A stretch of 64,000 nt of DNA from Pedobacter petrophilus. GTDB taxonomy: Bacteria > Bacteroidota > Bacteroidia > Sphingobacteriales > Sphingobacteriaceae. The stretch's first letter is position 1. Each line of letters opens with the position of its first letter. The stretch spans positions 1-64,000 of the forward strand of contig NZ_WKKH01000017.1 of the NCBI RefSeq assembly GCF_009674725.1, read 5' to 3'. The position numbers and the translations under genes are program-made. Shown here piece after piece: positions 36,660 to 44,909 of the stretch. The notes beneath the pieces were generated by a model, which was given only the letters and a program-made list of their open reading frames with translations, was not told the origin of the DNA and ran no database searches.

Positions 36660-36698
36660 AATTTGTGTATTTCTACAAAAGTAATAAATTTAAAATGC

Positions 36699-37403
36699 TT
36701 ATTTAACCAAAGTACCTATCGAATCGCCATTTGCAATCTTCATAAAGTTTCCGTGCTTATTCATGTCAAACACAATAATCGGAACTTGGTTTTCCTCACA
36801 AAGGGTGAAAGCAGTCATATCCATCACATTCAAGCCTTTATCGTAAACTTCTCGGAACGAAATTTCTTCATATTTTGTTGCTAAAGGATCTTTTTCAGGA
36901 TCAGCAGTGTAAATACCATCGACACGGGTTCCTTTTAAAACAACATCAGCTTTAATTTCAATGGCACGTAAAGCTGCTGCAGAATCAGTGGTGAAATAAG
37001 GGTTACCGGTACCTGCTCCAAAAATAACAACCCGACCTTTCTCTAAATGGCGTACGGCTCTTCGGCGGATGAACGGTTCGCAAATCTGCTCCATTTTAAT
37101 CGCAGTAAGTAAACGGGTTTTTATTCCTACTTTTTCCAATGCATCTTGCAAAGCCATGGAGTTAATTACGGTAGCTAACATCCCCATATAATCAGCCTGG
37201 GCCCTGTCCATCCCACTTTTCTCAGCACTTAAACCCCTAAAAATGTTTCCACCACCAATAACGATTGCGATTTCCAAACCTTTATCGTGAACAGCCTTAA
37301 TATCTTCAGCGTATTGCTTAACACGTTCATTATCAATACCGTATTGTTTATCGCCCATTAGCGATTCGCCGCTAAGCTTTAGCAGGATGCGTTTGTATTT
37401 CAT
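36699..37403 (-). CDS. pyrH: Uridylate kinase
   Basis: This 234-residue amino-acid-kinase-family enzyme has [14 protein letters not shown] at the N-terminus, the glycine loop [10 protein letters not shown] and the nucleotide-binding segment [20 protein letters not shown]. It phosphorylates UMP to UDP and is allosterically regulated in bacteria. It is followed by frr, with nagA 64 bp upstream on the same strand. Confidence 0.97.
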   Translation of the reverse strand: MKYKRILLKLSGESLMGDKQYGIDNERVKQYAEDIKAVHDKGLEIAIVIGGGNIFRGLSAEKSGMDRAQADYMGMLATVINSMALQDALEKVGIKTRLLTAIKMEQICEPFIRRRAVRHLEKGRVVIFGAGTGNPYFTTDSAAALRAIEIKADVVLKGTRVDGIYTADPEKDPLATKYEEISFREVYDKGLNVMDMTAFTLCEENQVPIIVFDMNKHGNFMKIANGDSIGTLVK

Positions 37404-37467
37404 GACCTCAAAAATATTAAGATTTTTTTAATACCTGGCTATCCTTTTCGATAAATGATGTAAATAT

Positions 37468-38559
37468 TTAGATGGAAATATTTGAACCTTTGAATATCAC
37501 CTTCTTTAGCTTCAAATCATCATCCAATATTAATAAATTCGCGGATTGATCTATAGCTATTTTCCCAGTTAGATTTTCAATGCCAATCAATTTTGCCGGA
37601 TATTCAGTGGCCATTTTAATCGCTTCAGGTAATTCGATATCGCAATGGTTTACACAGTTTCTGATAGCTTCTAACATGGTTAAAGAGGAGCCTGATAATG
37701 TGCCATCTGGCATTACGAATCTGTTCCCTTTTTCAATATGTTGATATGGTCCTGTTGTGCAAGGCGTAACGGCATCAGAAATTAAAAATAACCGATCGCC
37801 AGCTATCTTATATGCTAACTTGACTACTTCGAAATCTACATGTTGGCCATCTGCAATAATGCTTGCCATTGCATTTTTATGGTTAAAAAATGCGGTAGGA
37901 ATGCCTGGTGCCCTGTGGTGAATAGGGGTCATCGCATTAAAAAGGTGAGTGGTGGTTTGAATTCCACTATTATAGGCATTGGTTGCTTCTTCGAAGGTTG
38001 CGTCACTGTGGCCCAAAGAGACCACAACGTTATGGTCCAGAAGATATTGAATCACTTCATCACCGTGTATTTCTGGTGCAATGGTCATCATTTTAATCAC
38101 GCCATCACCATGATCCAATAATTCTTTTATTTCATCTAATGTTGCTTTTCTAACGTAAGCAGGGATATGAGCACCCAATCGTTTTGGATTTAAAAACGGC
38201 CCTTCCAAATGTAAACCCAGTAAGTTTCTGGCATAAGTACGATACTCTTTTGCAGCGGCAATACAGGCATTGAAAACCTCAGGCGTATTGGTAGCCATGC
38301 AGGCCAGAAAACCAGTTGTACCTTTCTTCAATAAATCATCTTCCATAATAGTAAGTGATTCTACAGTTGGTTCTGCTGAAAATAACCTTCCGCCGGCACC
38401 ATAGATCTGAAGATCAATCAACCCGGGAATAACAAATTCAATGGCTGAATTTACTGTCGTTTCTGTGATGGATACGATCTTGCCATGATCAATACTGATG
38501 CTTTTATTTTCTTGCAAAATATTGTCAGCAAAAAACCTGGCGATAGGAATATTTAACAT
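37468..38559 (-). CDS. nagA: N-acetylglucosamine-6-phosphate deacetylase
   Basis: This 363-residue amidohydrolase has the NagA site residues E119 (LHLEGPFLNP), H184 (SLGHSDATFEEA), H205 (THLFNAM) and the catalytic Asp D262 (LISDAVTPC). It removes acetyl from GlcNAc-6-phosphate to give glucosamine-6-phosphate for amino-sugar recycling or chitin and murein use. It is upstream of pyrH on the same strand, but nagB is not here. Its 310-bp upstream region carries a 10-bp inverted repeat (38676-38724). Confidence 0.94.
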   Translation of the reverse strand: MLNIPIARFFADNILQENKSISIDHGKIVSITETTVNSAIEFVIPGLIDLQIYGAGGRLFSAEPTVESLTIMEDDLLKKGTTGFLACMATNTPEVFNACIAAAKEYRTYARNLLGLHLEGPFLNPKRLGAHIPAYVRKATLDEIKELLDHGDGVIKMMTIAPEIHGDEVIQYLLDHNVVVSLGHSDATFEEATNAYNSGIQTTTHLFNAMTPIHHRAPGIPTAFFNHKNAMASIIADGQHVDFEVVKLAYKIAGDRLFLISDAVTPCTTGPYQHIEKGNRFVMPDGTLSGSSLTMLEAIRNCVNHCDIELPEAIKMATEYPAKLIGIENLTGKIAIDQSANLLILDDDLKLKKVIFKGSNISI

Positions 38560-38869
38560 AAGATTACTTTTTAACTGGCCTAAGTTACTAAGTTGATCGC
38601 TAATTTGGTGTTATGCTATAAATGTTAATTGTAAACGCGATAGCGTGGAATTCCTTTTTGTTTCAATAGCCCCAATAGTCATCCGATGAAATATCTGCAC
38701 TAAGTCTATATCACCGGATGACTAAATGCACAAGATATTTGCAAAAAACTGGAAACAATAGCGGTGCGGCTGCTTTAGAAGCGTCTAAGTATTTTATCAC
38801 AAAATTTTAATCAAAAAAAATCCGGTTAACTTTGCAGCTAACCGGATTTCTATATTATTTTATAAATGC
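38560..38869. other. Intergenic region between nagA and tsf (310 bp)
   Basis: No gene is seen. It holds the tsf terminator and an inverted repeat in the nagA upstream region: TAGTCATCCG (38676-38685) and CGGATGACTA (38715-38724). That repeat could be a hairpin with a 29-nt loop or a pair of operator half-sites. Confidence 0.5.
38813..38849 (-). terminator. Intrinsic terminator after tsf
   Basis: The plus-strand sequence AAATCCGGTTA (38818-38828) and TAACCGGATTT (38839-38849) forms an 11-bp stem. On the minus strand it is followed by eight T residues. Confidence 0.88.
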
Positions 38870-39715
38870 TTATGCACCCAATTGTACACGTTTGAAAGCA
38901 GATACTGTTAAACCTTTAGAAGTATTATCTAAAAATTTACGAACATCTACAGAGCCGTCTTTAACAAACTCCTGGTTTAATAAAGTACTGTCTTTGTAGA
39001 ATTTGTTCAATTTACCTGCAGCAATTTTCTCAACCATTTCTTCTGGTTTACCTTCCGCACGGATCACATCCTTAGCAATTTCGATTTCACGCTCAATAGT
39101 AGCCGGATCAACACCATCTTTATCAACCGCAACAGGATTCATTGCTGCAATTTGCATCGCAACGTCTTTACCTGCTTCAGTAATATCTACATCTTTAGCA
39201 CCTTCAAAAACTACTAAAACGCCCATTTTGCCATTGGAGTGGATATAAGAAACGATTTTTTCTCCAGTTACGTTTGCGTACTCTTGAATAACCATTTTCT
39301 CTCCGATTTTACCAGTTAGTTCAGTGATAGTTTCGGCAATGGTACGTCCGTCTGACAGAGCAATTGCTGATAATTCTTCGATAGAAGTAGGGTTATTATC
39401 AACTGCTGCTGTTAAAATAGCCTGAGCCAGATTACGGAAATCTTCAACCTTAGAAACTGGCTCAGTTTCGCAAGCTAAAGCAACTAATTTACCATTTGTA
39501 CCATCCGCCGATACACTGATCAATACAAGGCCTTCAGAAGTAGCATTGCCAGAACGAGCAGCTGATACTTTTTGACCTTTTTTGCGCAATAAATCAATCG
39601 CTGCTTCGAAATCGCCATTAGCTTCTACTAAAGCTTTTTTGCAATCCATCATACCAGCGCCAGTTTGTTGGCGCAATTTATTTACATCAGCGGCAGTAAT
39701 TTGTACTGTAGACAT
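38870..39715 (-). CDS. tsf: Translation elongation factor Ts
   Basis: This 281-residue protein has the N-terminal UBA-like domain (VNKLRQQTGAGMMDCKKALV, about 10-45) and the EF-Ts core. It recharges EF-Tu with GTP. It is the last gene of the rplM-rpsI-rpsB-tsf group, about 100 bp after rpsB. The interval contains a degenerate repeat of ACAACTC-type words (39769-39812) that may separate the genes. Confidence 0.97.
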   Translation of the reverse strand: MSTVQITAADVNKLRQQTGAGMMDCKKALVEANGDFEAAIDLLRKKGQKVSAARSGNATSEGLVLISVSADGTNGKLVALACETEPVSKVEDFRNLAQAILTAAVDNNPTSIEELSAIALSDGRTIAETITELTGKIGEKMVIQEYANVTGEKIVSYIHSNGKMGVLVVFEGAKDVDITEAGKDVAMQIAAMNPVAVDKDGVDPATIEREIEIAKDVIRAEGKPEEMVEKIAAGKLNKFYKDSTLLNQEFVKDGSVDVRKFLDNTSKGLTVSAFKRVQLGA

Positions 39716-39816
39716 TTTTTTAGTTTTTTGAATTTTTTATAAAATGTTATGGGTTAAAAGTTAAGGTTATAGGTTTATACCCACAACTCATAACTCTCAA
39801 CCCACAACTTTGATTA

Positions 39817-40650
39817 TTATTCTTCTGTTTTAGTTTCTTCTGATGAAGATCCTTCTACTTCAGCTTCAGCAGTTTTTTTGCGTCTTGGCTCTTTAACCTC
39901 AGGCGCATCAGCTGCAGCTTTAGCGGCTACTGCTTCTTTTTCTGCTTCGTCATCTTTCTCACGTTTACGTTCGTCTAAACCTTCTTCAATCGCTTTGATA
40001 ATTACATCAGTAATTAAAGAGATAGATTTAGTTGCATCATCATTCGCCGGAATAGGGAAATCGATGTTTGATGGATCAGAGTTCGTATCAACCATCGCAA
40101 AAGTAGGGATGTTTAATTTTAACGCCTCCGTAACTGCGATATGTTCTTTCTTAACATCAATTAAGAATAATGCCGCAGGTAAACGGTTTAAATCAGCAAT
40201 ACCACCTAAAAGTGATTCTAATTTAATACGCTCACGCTGAATCATTAAACGCTCTTTTTTAGATAAGATCGAATAAGTACCGTCTTTAGTCATTTTATCG
40301 ATGTTAGACATCTTTTTGATTGACTTACGTACAGTAGCAAAGTTAGTTAACATACCACCTAACCAACGCTCGGTTACGAAAGGCATATTTACTTTCTTAG
40401 CTTGTTCAGCTACGATTCCTTTTGCTTGTTTTTTTGTTGAAACAAATAAAACTTTACGTCCTGATTTTACGATTTGTTTAATCGCAGCCGCAGCTTCTTC
40501 AGTTTTGGTTAATGTTTTATTTAAATCTATAATGTGAATTCCATTACGCTCCATGAAAATGTAAGGAGCCATTTTTGGATTCCATTTACGGGTAAGGTGA
40601 CCAAAGTGTACACCTGCATCCAATAAGTCTTGATAAGTTGTTCTTGCCAT
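39817..40650 (-). CDS. rpsB: 30S ribosomal protein S2
   Basis: This 277-residue protein has the S2 signatures YQDLLDAGVHFGHLTRKWNP and TERWLGGMLTNFATVRKS. The C-terminal tail (about 225-277) is rich in Lys, Glu and Ala, as is usual in Bacteroidota. A perfect AGGAGG lies at 40664-40659 (minus strand), 8 nt before the ATG. That is noteworthy because most genes in this window have no Shine-Dalgarno sequence. Confidence 0.97.
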   Translation of the reverse strand: MARTTYQDLLDAGVHFGHLTRKWNPKMAPYIFMERNGIHIIDLNKTLTKTEEAAAAIKQIVKSGRKVLFVSTKKQAKGIVAEQAKKVNMPFVTERWLGGMLTNFATVRKSIKKMSNIDKMTKDGTYSILSKKERLMIQRERIKLESLLGGIADLNRLPAALFLIDVKKEHIAVTEALKLNIPTFAMVDTNSDPSNIDFPIPANDDATKSISLITDVIIKAIEEGLDERKREKDDEAEKEAVAAKAAADAPEVKEPRRKKTAEAEVEGSSSEETKTEE

Positions 40651-40658
40651 TGTCTTTG

Positions 40659-40664
40659 CCTCCT
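40659..40664 (-). promoter_or_regulatory. Strong Shine-Dalgarno sequence of rpsB
   Basis: AGGAGG on the minus strand with an 8-nt spacer to the rpsB start. Bacteroidota ribosomes hide their anti-Shine-Dalgarno end, so such a sequence suggests special translational control. Confidence 0.75.
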
Positions 40665-40668
40665 GTGA

Positions 40669-41055
40669 TTAACGTTTACTGAATTGGAATTTCTTACGAG
40701 CTTTTGCACGTCCTGGTTTCTTACGCTCAACCATACGCATATCACGCGTCATTAGGCCTTTAGCGCGTAAAGCAGGTTTTTTCTCCGCATCTAGTTCAAC
40801 AATCGCTTTAGCAATAGCTAAACGAACAGCTTCTGCTTGTCCCTTTACTCCACCACCTTGAACGTTTACAGTGATATCATAACGACCTGTAAGCTCAGAA
40901 ACCTCTAAACTTTGGTTTACGATATATTGCAACGGTAAAGTTGGGAAATATACTTTGTGATCTTTACCGTTAACGGTAATTACGCCAGCACCATCTTTTA
41001 AGTAGATACGTGCAACAGCTGTTTTTCTTCTGCCTGAAGTGTTAGTAACTGACAT
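40669..41055 (-). CDS. rpsI: 30S ribosomal protein S9
   Basis: This 128-residue protein has the S9 signatures GRRKTAVARIYLK and GGGVKGQAEAVRLAIAKA, and the basic tail KKPGRAKARKKFQFSKR that reaches the P-site tRNA. It lies 3 bp after rplM, in the universal L13-S9 pair. Confidence 0.98.
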   Translation of the reverse strand: MSVTNTSGRRKTAVARIYLKDGAGVITVNGKDHKVYFPTLPLQYIVNQSLEVSELTGRYDITVNVQGGGVKGQAEAVRLAIAKAIVELDAEKKPALRAKGLMTRDMRMVERKKPGRAKARKKFQFSKR

Positions 41056-41058
41056 TTC

Positions 41059-41502
41059 TTAAAGTTTAATGGTTTTTGGAGATTGAGCTGAATGTGGGTG
41101 GCTTTCACCTGCATACACAAAAAGGTTTGTGTATAATTTTTTGCCCAATTTAGTTTTCGGTAACATACCACGTACCGCTTTCTCGATTACACGTTGAGGG
41201 TGTTTCGCCATTAACTCTTTTGGAGAGATAAAACGTTGACCACCTGGATAACCAGTATAAGAAACATATTGCTTTTCGCTGAATTTGTTTCCTGTCAATT
41301 TAACCTTGTCTGCATTGATAACGATAACGTTATCTCCGCAATCTACGTGTGGGGTGTACTCAGGCTTGTTTTTACCACGGATGATCATAGCGATCTTCGA
41401 TGACAAGCGCCCCAAAATCTCGCCTTGCGCATCAACAACAATCCACTGTTTGTTAACAGTTTTCGCATTGGCCGAGACAGTTTTGTAACTTAACGTATTC
41501 AC
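41059..41502 (-). CDS. rplM: 50S ribosomal protein L13
   Basis: This 147-residue protein has the L13 motifs WIVVDAQGEILGRLSSKIA, the conserved GDNVIVINA and AVRGMLPKTKLG. It is the first gene of the ribosomal block and has a good promoter at 41587-41557. Confidence 0.98.
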   Translation of the reverse strand: MNTLSYKTVSANAKTVNKQWIVVDAQGEILGRLSSKIAMIIRGKNKPEYTPHVDCGDNVIVINADKVKLTGNKFSEKQYVSYTGYPGGQRFISPKELMAKHPQRVIEKAVRGMLPKTKLGKKLYTNLFVYAGESHPHSAQSPKTIKL

Positions 41503-41556
41503 TTGCTTGTATTTAATTTATTAAACAATTTATTATTCCCATTAAAATTGGGACTG

Positions 41557-41587
41557 CAAAGATAGACAGAATACTTTTATTATCAAA
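41557..41587 (-). promoter_or_regulatory. Promoter of the rplM-rpsI operon
   Basis: Read on the minus strand: TTTG (41587-41584), a 19-nt spacer and TATCTTTG (41564-41557), an exact match to the Bacteroidota consensus. The leader contains a short CCCA/TGGG hairpin. Confidence 0.75.
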
Positions 41588-41665
41588 TAGTTGATGGAAA
41601 AAAGTTTACATTCTTTTGTGAGGACCAGGAGAGAAGAAATGAGTGTTGCAGGTGGTACTGAAAGC

Positions 41666-41695
41666 AAAAAGCCTGAATTTTACAATCCAGGCTTT
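41666..41695 (-). terminator. Intrinsic terminator after rng
   Basis: AAAGCCTG (41668-41675) pairs with CAGGCTTT (41688-41695). On the minus strand the hairpin is followed by a T-run. Confidence 0.75.
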
Positions 41696-41714
41696 CTACA
41701 ATATGTTTTTTAAA

Positions 41715-43265
41715 CTACAATTTTATTTCTTCATCCTTAGATGAGATAAAATGAAATTCATTTAAATAGTATGATGATTGTGCTTTAACTTTAATCCACT
41801 GGCCATATTTAAAAAACCAGCGGCGTTGTAAGTTCAAGATTCCTTTAGTAATATAAGCTTCAATATAAGGGTGAACACTTAGTGTTACGCCTTTTTCATT
41901 TTGCTCACGTAAAATATAATTAAGGTTGTTCTCAATATCATCCATTAAAACAATACTTGCTTTAATTTCTCCGGTTCCACCACAAGCCGGACATTTTTCT
42001 ACCGTAACAATATTCATCTCCGGACGAACGCGTTGTCTGGTGATTTGTACCAAACCAAATTTGCTTGGAGGCAAAATGGTGTGTTTGGCTCTATCCAATA
42101 ACATCAGCTCGCGCAAATAATCGAATAGCATTTTACGGTTTGTTGGCTTGTGCATATCGATAAAATCGATTACCACAATGCCGCCCATATCACGCAAGCG
42201 CAATTGACGGGCAATTTCTTTTGCCGCCTCTTTATTTACCTGTAAAGCATTTTCCTCCTGGTTTTCTTTACTGGCTGTACGGTTCCCGCTATTCACGTCT
42301 ATTACGTGAAGTGCTTCGGTGTGCTCTACTACCAAATAAGCGCCACCTGGTAAGTTTACGGTTTTTCCGAAAGCATTTTTAATTTGCTTTTCTATTCCAA
42401 AATGATCGAAAATGGGTTCTTTCTGTTTGTACAATTTCACGATTTTTTCCATTTCAGGAGAAATATCATGTACATAAGAACGAATATCATCGAACAGCTC
42501 CGGCGTACTCACGTAAACGTTTGTAAAATCAGGATTCAGAATATCACGTATTAACGTTGATGATCTGTCCATTTCTCCCCAAACCCTTTTTGAAGGTTCA
42601 GTTGAAGGTACCTTTTTAATGAAGTTTTCCCACTTTGCAATCAGATCTAATAAATCTTTTTGCATTTCGGCAACTCCGCGGCCTTCAGAAACGGTTCTGA
42701 TAATTACCCCAAAATTTTGAGGTTTAATACTTTCTATAATCTTCTTTAAACGATTACGTTCGGTATTACTTTTAATCTTTTTTGATACAGATATGGTATT
42801 GGAGAATGGCACCAGTACCACATACCTGCCGGCAATCGAAATGTCGGAGCTCAAACGTGGTCCTTTTGTAGAAATTGGCTCTTTAGCAATTTGTACAGGG
42901 AGGAGCATGTTTTTTGCCAGCACATCAGAAATTTTGCCTGCCTTATTAATATCGGCTTCGAGCTTTAAATTATCTAATAATGTGCCTGTAACCGAGCCAT
43001 TACGCTTGATTTTAGTTAGCTTAATTAAAGATTGAACCTGAGGGCCCAAATCAAAATAATGCAAAAAAGCATCTTTTTCATAACCAACATCCACAAAAGC
43101 GGCATTCAGGCCAGGCATAATTTTTTTAATGCGACCTAAATAAATATCGCCTACGGCGTAGTTAGTATTGATTTGTTCTTTGTGAAGCTCAACAAGTTGT
43201 TTGTCTTCAATCAAAGCTATGGTAACTCCGGCAGGAGTCGAATTGATAATTAATTCTTTTACCAA
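41715..43265 (-). CDS. rng: Ribonuclease G/E family endoribonuclease
   Basis: This 516-residue protein has an N-terminal S1 domain (GDIYLGRIKKIMPGLNAAFV, about 40-105), the catalytic RNase E/G core with metal-binding Asp residues in HVIDVNSGNR and VVIDFIDMHKP, and the Zn-link CPACGGTGE. It lacks the long scaffold tail of RNase E, so it is RNase G-like. It probably matures rRNA and takes part in mRNA decay. It lies 160 bp downstream of the 29-residue basic protein gene. Confidence 0.95.
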   Translation of the reverse strand: MVKELIINSTPAGVTIALIEDKQLVELHKEQINTNYAVGDIYLGRIKKIMPGLNAAFVDVGYEKDAFLHYFDLGPQVQSLIKLTKIKRNGSVTGTLLDNLKLEADINKAGKISDVLAKNMLLPVQIAKEPISTKGPRLSSDISIAGRYVVLVPFSNTISVSKKIKSNTERNRLKKIIESIKPQNFGVIIRTVSEGRGVAEMQKDLLDLIAKWENFIKKVPSTEPSKRVWGEMDRSSTLIRDILNPDFTNVYVSTPELFDDIRSYVHDISPEMEKIVKLYKQKEPIFDHFGIEKQIKNAFGKTVNLPGGAYLVVEHTEALHVIDVNSGNRTASKENQEENALQVNKEAAKEIARQLRLRDMGGIVVIDFIDMHKPTNRKMLFDYLRELMLLDRAKHTILPPSKFGLVQITRQRVRPEMNIVTVEKCPACGGTGEIKASIVLMDDIENNLNYILREQNEKGVTLSVHPYIEAYITKGILNLQRRWFFKYGQWIKVKAQSSYYLNEFHFISSKDEEIKL

Positions 43266-43425
43266 CAGCTACAGATTTAAGGCTATCGCCTATTAACAAA
43301 TGGATAGTAAACGAGAAAAAAACCTGATATAGCCAACTTTATACGAAATCAAAAAAATCATATAAATACTTTAAACCTCACAGGTTTTACTATGAGGTTT
43401 AAAGGGCTTTTATCAAAATAAGAAT

Positions 43426-43515
43426 CTATTTTTTCTTATGTCTGTTTTTTCTTAAACGTTTCTTACGTTTGTGGGTAGCCATTTTATGTCTTTTTCTTTT
43501 CTTACCGCTTGGCAT
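43426..43515 (-). CDS. 29-residue basic protein of the AURKAIP1/COX24 type (putative small ribosomal protein)
   Basis: A 29-codon frame reads MPSGKKRKRHKMATHKRKKR followed by LRKNRHKKK; about two thirds of its residues are Lys, Arg or His. The same short protein is annotated in many Bacteroidota as AURKAIP1/COX24 domain-containing, related to mitochondrial small-subunit protein mS38. It is likely a structural ribosome component binding rRNA. It lies between a TPR gene and rng and close to HU, all on the minus strand. Family membership is from recall; the reading frame is clear. Confidence 0.85.
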   Translation of the reverse strand: MPSGKKRKRHKMATHKRKKRLRKNRHKKK

Positions 43516-43551
43516 AATTTTAAGTTTTAAATGTTTTTATTAATCCGTTAA

Positions 43552-44430
43552 TTAATTTTTATTCTTTAGTTCAGCTACTTTCTTATCAATGAATGATGAT
43601 AAGGTTGGGTTCGCTGCTAATTTTTTGCTTGATAAATAAGCATCCATTGCTTCTTTGTTCTTGCCTAAATTTTCTAAAGCTGTTCCTAAATAAAAATAGG
43701 CTTCAGGGGTAGGAGCAATTGCAATAACCGTATTGAAACGGGGAATTGCTTTGTCGAACTGGCCTGATTTTATAGAGAAGATTCCTAAATTCATATTTGC
43801 TTTAACATTTTTTGGCTCTTTAGCAACAACCTCAAGCAACATTGCAATTCCTTGCATTGGTGCTCCTAAGCCATTTACTATCGTTATGCCTAAGCCTGTT
43901 TTAGCCTCAATGTTATTTGCATCTTTCTCTAACACATTTTTGTAAGATGTATTGGCCTTCTGCAATAATGCAGGTTGAGCCAAGCTATCTTGGGTACTCT
44001 CAAAAGCCTTCATGAACTGATTTCCTGCGGCTAACCATGTTTTAGATGATGGTTCTCCCTGTGCAATCACTTCTAAATAAAGTGCTGATGGAGTAATTTG
44101 CTCCACATCGTCCCATTTCTGCGCCAATTGTTTCGCTACTTCAATTTTTTCTGCGCCTTTAGCACCTTTGTAACTGTTTTCTAATGCTGTAATATCTGTA
44201 GCCAAATTCTTGTTGAGTACATTCTTAGCCGCTATAGAAGAAGTTTCGATGCTTAGAACTGCAGTAGATGGTGTTGATGCTGTGCCAGCCATTTGTTCGC
44301 CGGCAGGCATCTTGCCATTTTCTTCTGTTGGTTTAACCAAACCCTTAATGTCTCTCGTGAATAAAAAAGCAACAAGCAATAAAACTGCTCCAATAATGAT
44401 GATTTGTTTCGATCTGATGCTGCTATTCAT
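43552..44430 (-). CDS. Membrane-anchored TPR protein
   Basis: This 292-residue protein has one N-terminal membrane segment (IIIIGAVLLLVAFLF, about 10-25), a low-complexity linker, then TPR units in the C-terminal half (NVKANMNLGIFSIKSGQFDK, AYFYLGTALENLGKNKEA). It is coupled to the upstream HU gene (8-bp gap). The function is unknown; the pattern fits an inner-membrane scaffold facing the periplasm. Confidence 0.82.
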   Translation of the reverse strand: MNSSIRSKQIIIIGAVLLLVAFLFTRDIKGLVKPTEENGKMPAGEQMAGTASTPSTAVLSIETSSIAAKNVLNKNLATDITALENSYKGAKGAEKIEVAKQLAQKWDDVEQITPSALYLEVIAQGEPSSKTWLAAGNQFMKAFESTQDSLAQPALLQKANTSYKNVLEKDANNIEAKTGLGITIVNGLGAPMQGIAMLLEVVAKEPKNVKANMNLGIFSIKSGQFDKAIPRFNTVIAIAPTPEAYFYLGTALENLGKNKEAMDAYLSSKKLAANPTLSSFIDKKVAELKNKN

Positions 44431-44438
44431 AATAAGAC

Positions 44439-44741
44439 TTAGGCTTCTACACTAATTTTTTTAGAGTTGCTTTTAACTTTATCAACAAAAACTTTTGCTG
44501 GTTTAAAGCTGGGTACAAAGTGTTCTGGGATAATTATTGCAGTGTTTTTAGAGATGTTTCTAGCAGTTTTTTGTGCTCTCTTCTTAACAACAAAGCTTCC
44601 GAAGCCTCTTACGTATACATTTTCACCGCCAATCATGCTTGTTTTGATAACCTTGAAAAATGCCTCAACTGTTTCCTGTACATCAACCTTCTCAATTCCG
44701 GTTTTTGTTGATATTTCTGAAATAATATCTGCCTTAGTCAT
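44439..44741 (-). CDS. HU/IHF-family DNA-binding protein
   Basis: This 100-residue histone-like protein has MTKADIISEISTKTGIEKVD at the start, the core VYVRGFGSFVVKKR and a beta-arm with the intercalating proline in the IIPEH segment. It bends and compacts DNA. The N- and C-terminal lengths are slightly longer than HU (90), and the sequence sits between HU and IHF. It has a -7 element TACTTTTG at 44801-44794. Confidence 0.93.
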   Translation of the reverse strand: MTKADIISEISTKTGIEKVDVQETVEAFFKVIKTSMIGGENVYVRGFGSFVVKKRAQKTARNISKNTAIIIPEHFVPSFKPAKVFVDKVKSNSKKISVEA

Positions 44742-44793
44742 ATTTACTTATTTATATATATTGTGTTTTAATATTATAACTGTTTTGGGGTTG

Positions 44794-44801
44794 CAAAAGT
44801 A
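44794..44801 (-). promoter_or_regulatory. -7 promoter element of the HU-TPR operon
   Basis: TACTTTTG on the minus strand, about 52 nt before the HU start. No clear -33 TTTG was found. Confidence 0.45.
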
Positions 44802-44909
44802 TTGCTTTTTAATGAGATAGGGAAATAAAAGATGATTTTTTTATCTCCTGAGATATCAGGCAAATGCAAGATTTTTTTTTATCCAATAAATACGCCGTAA
44901 TTTGCATCA

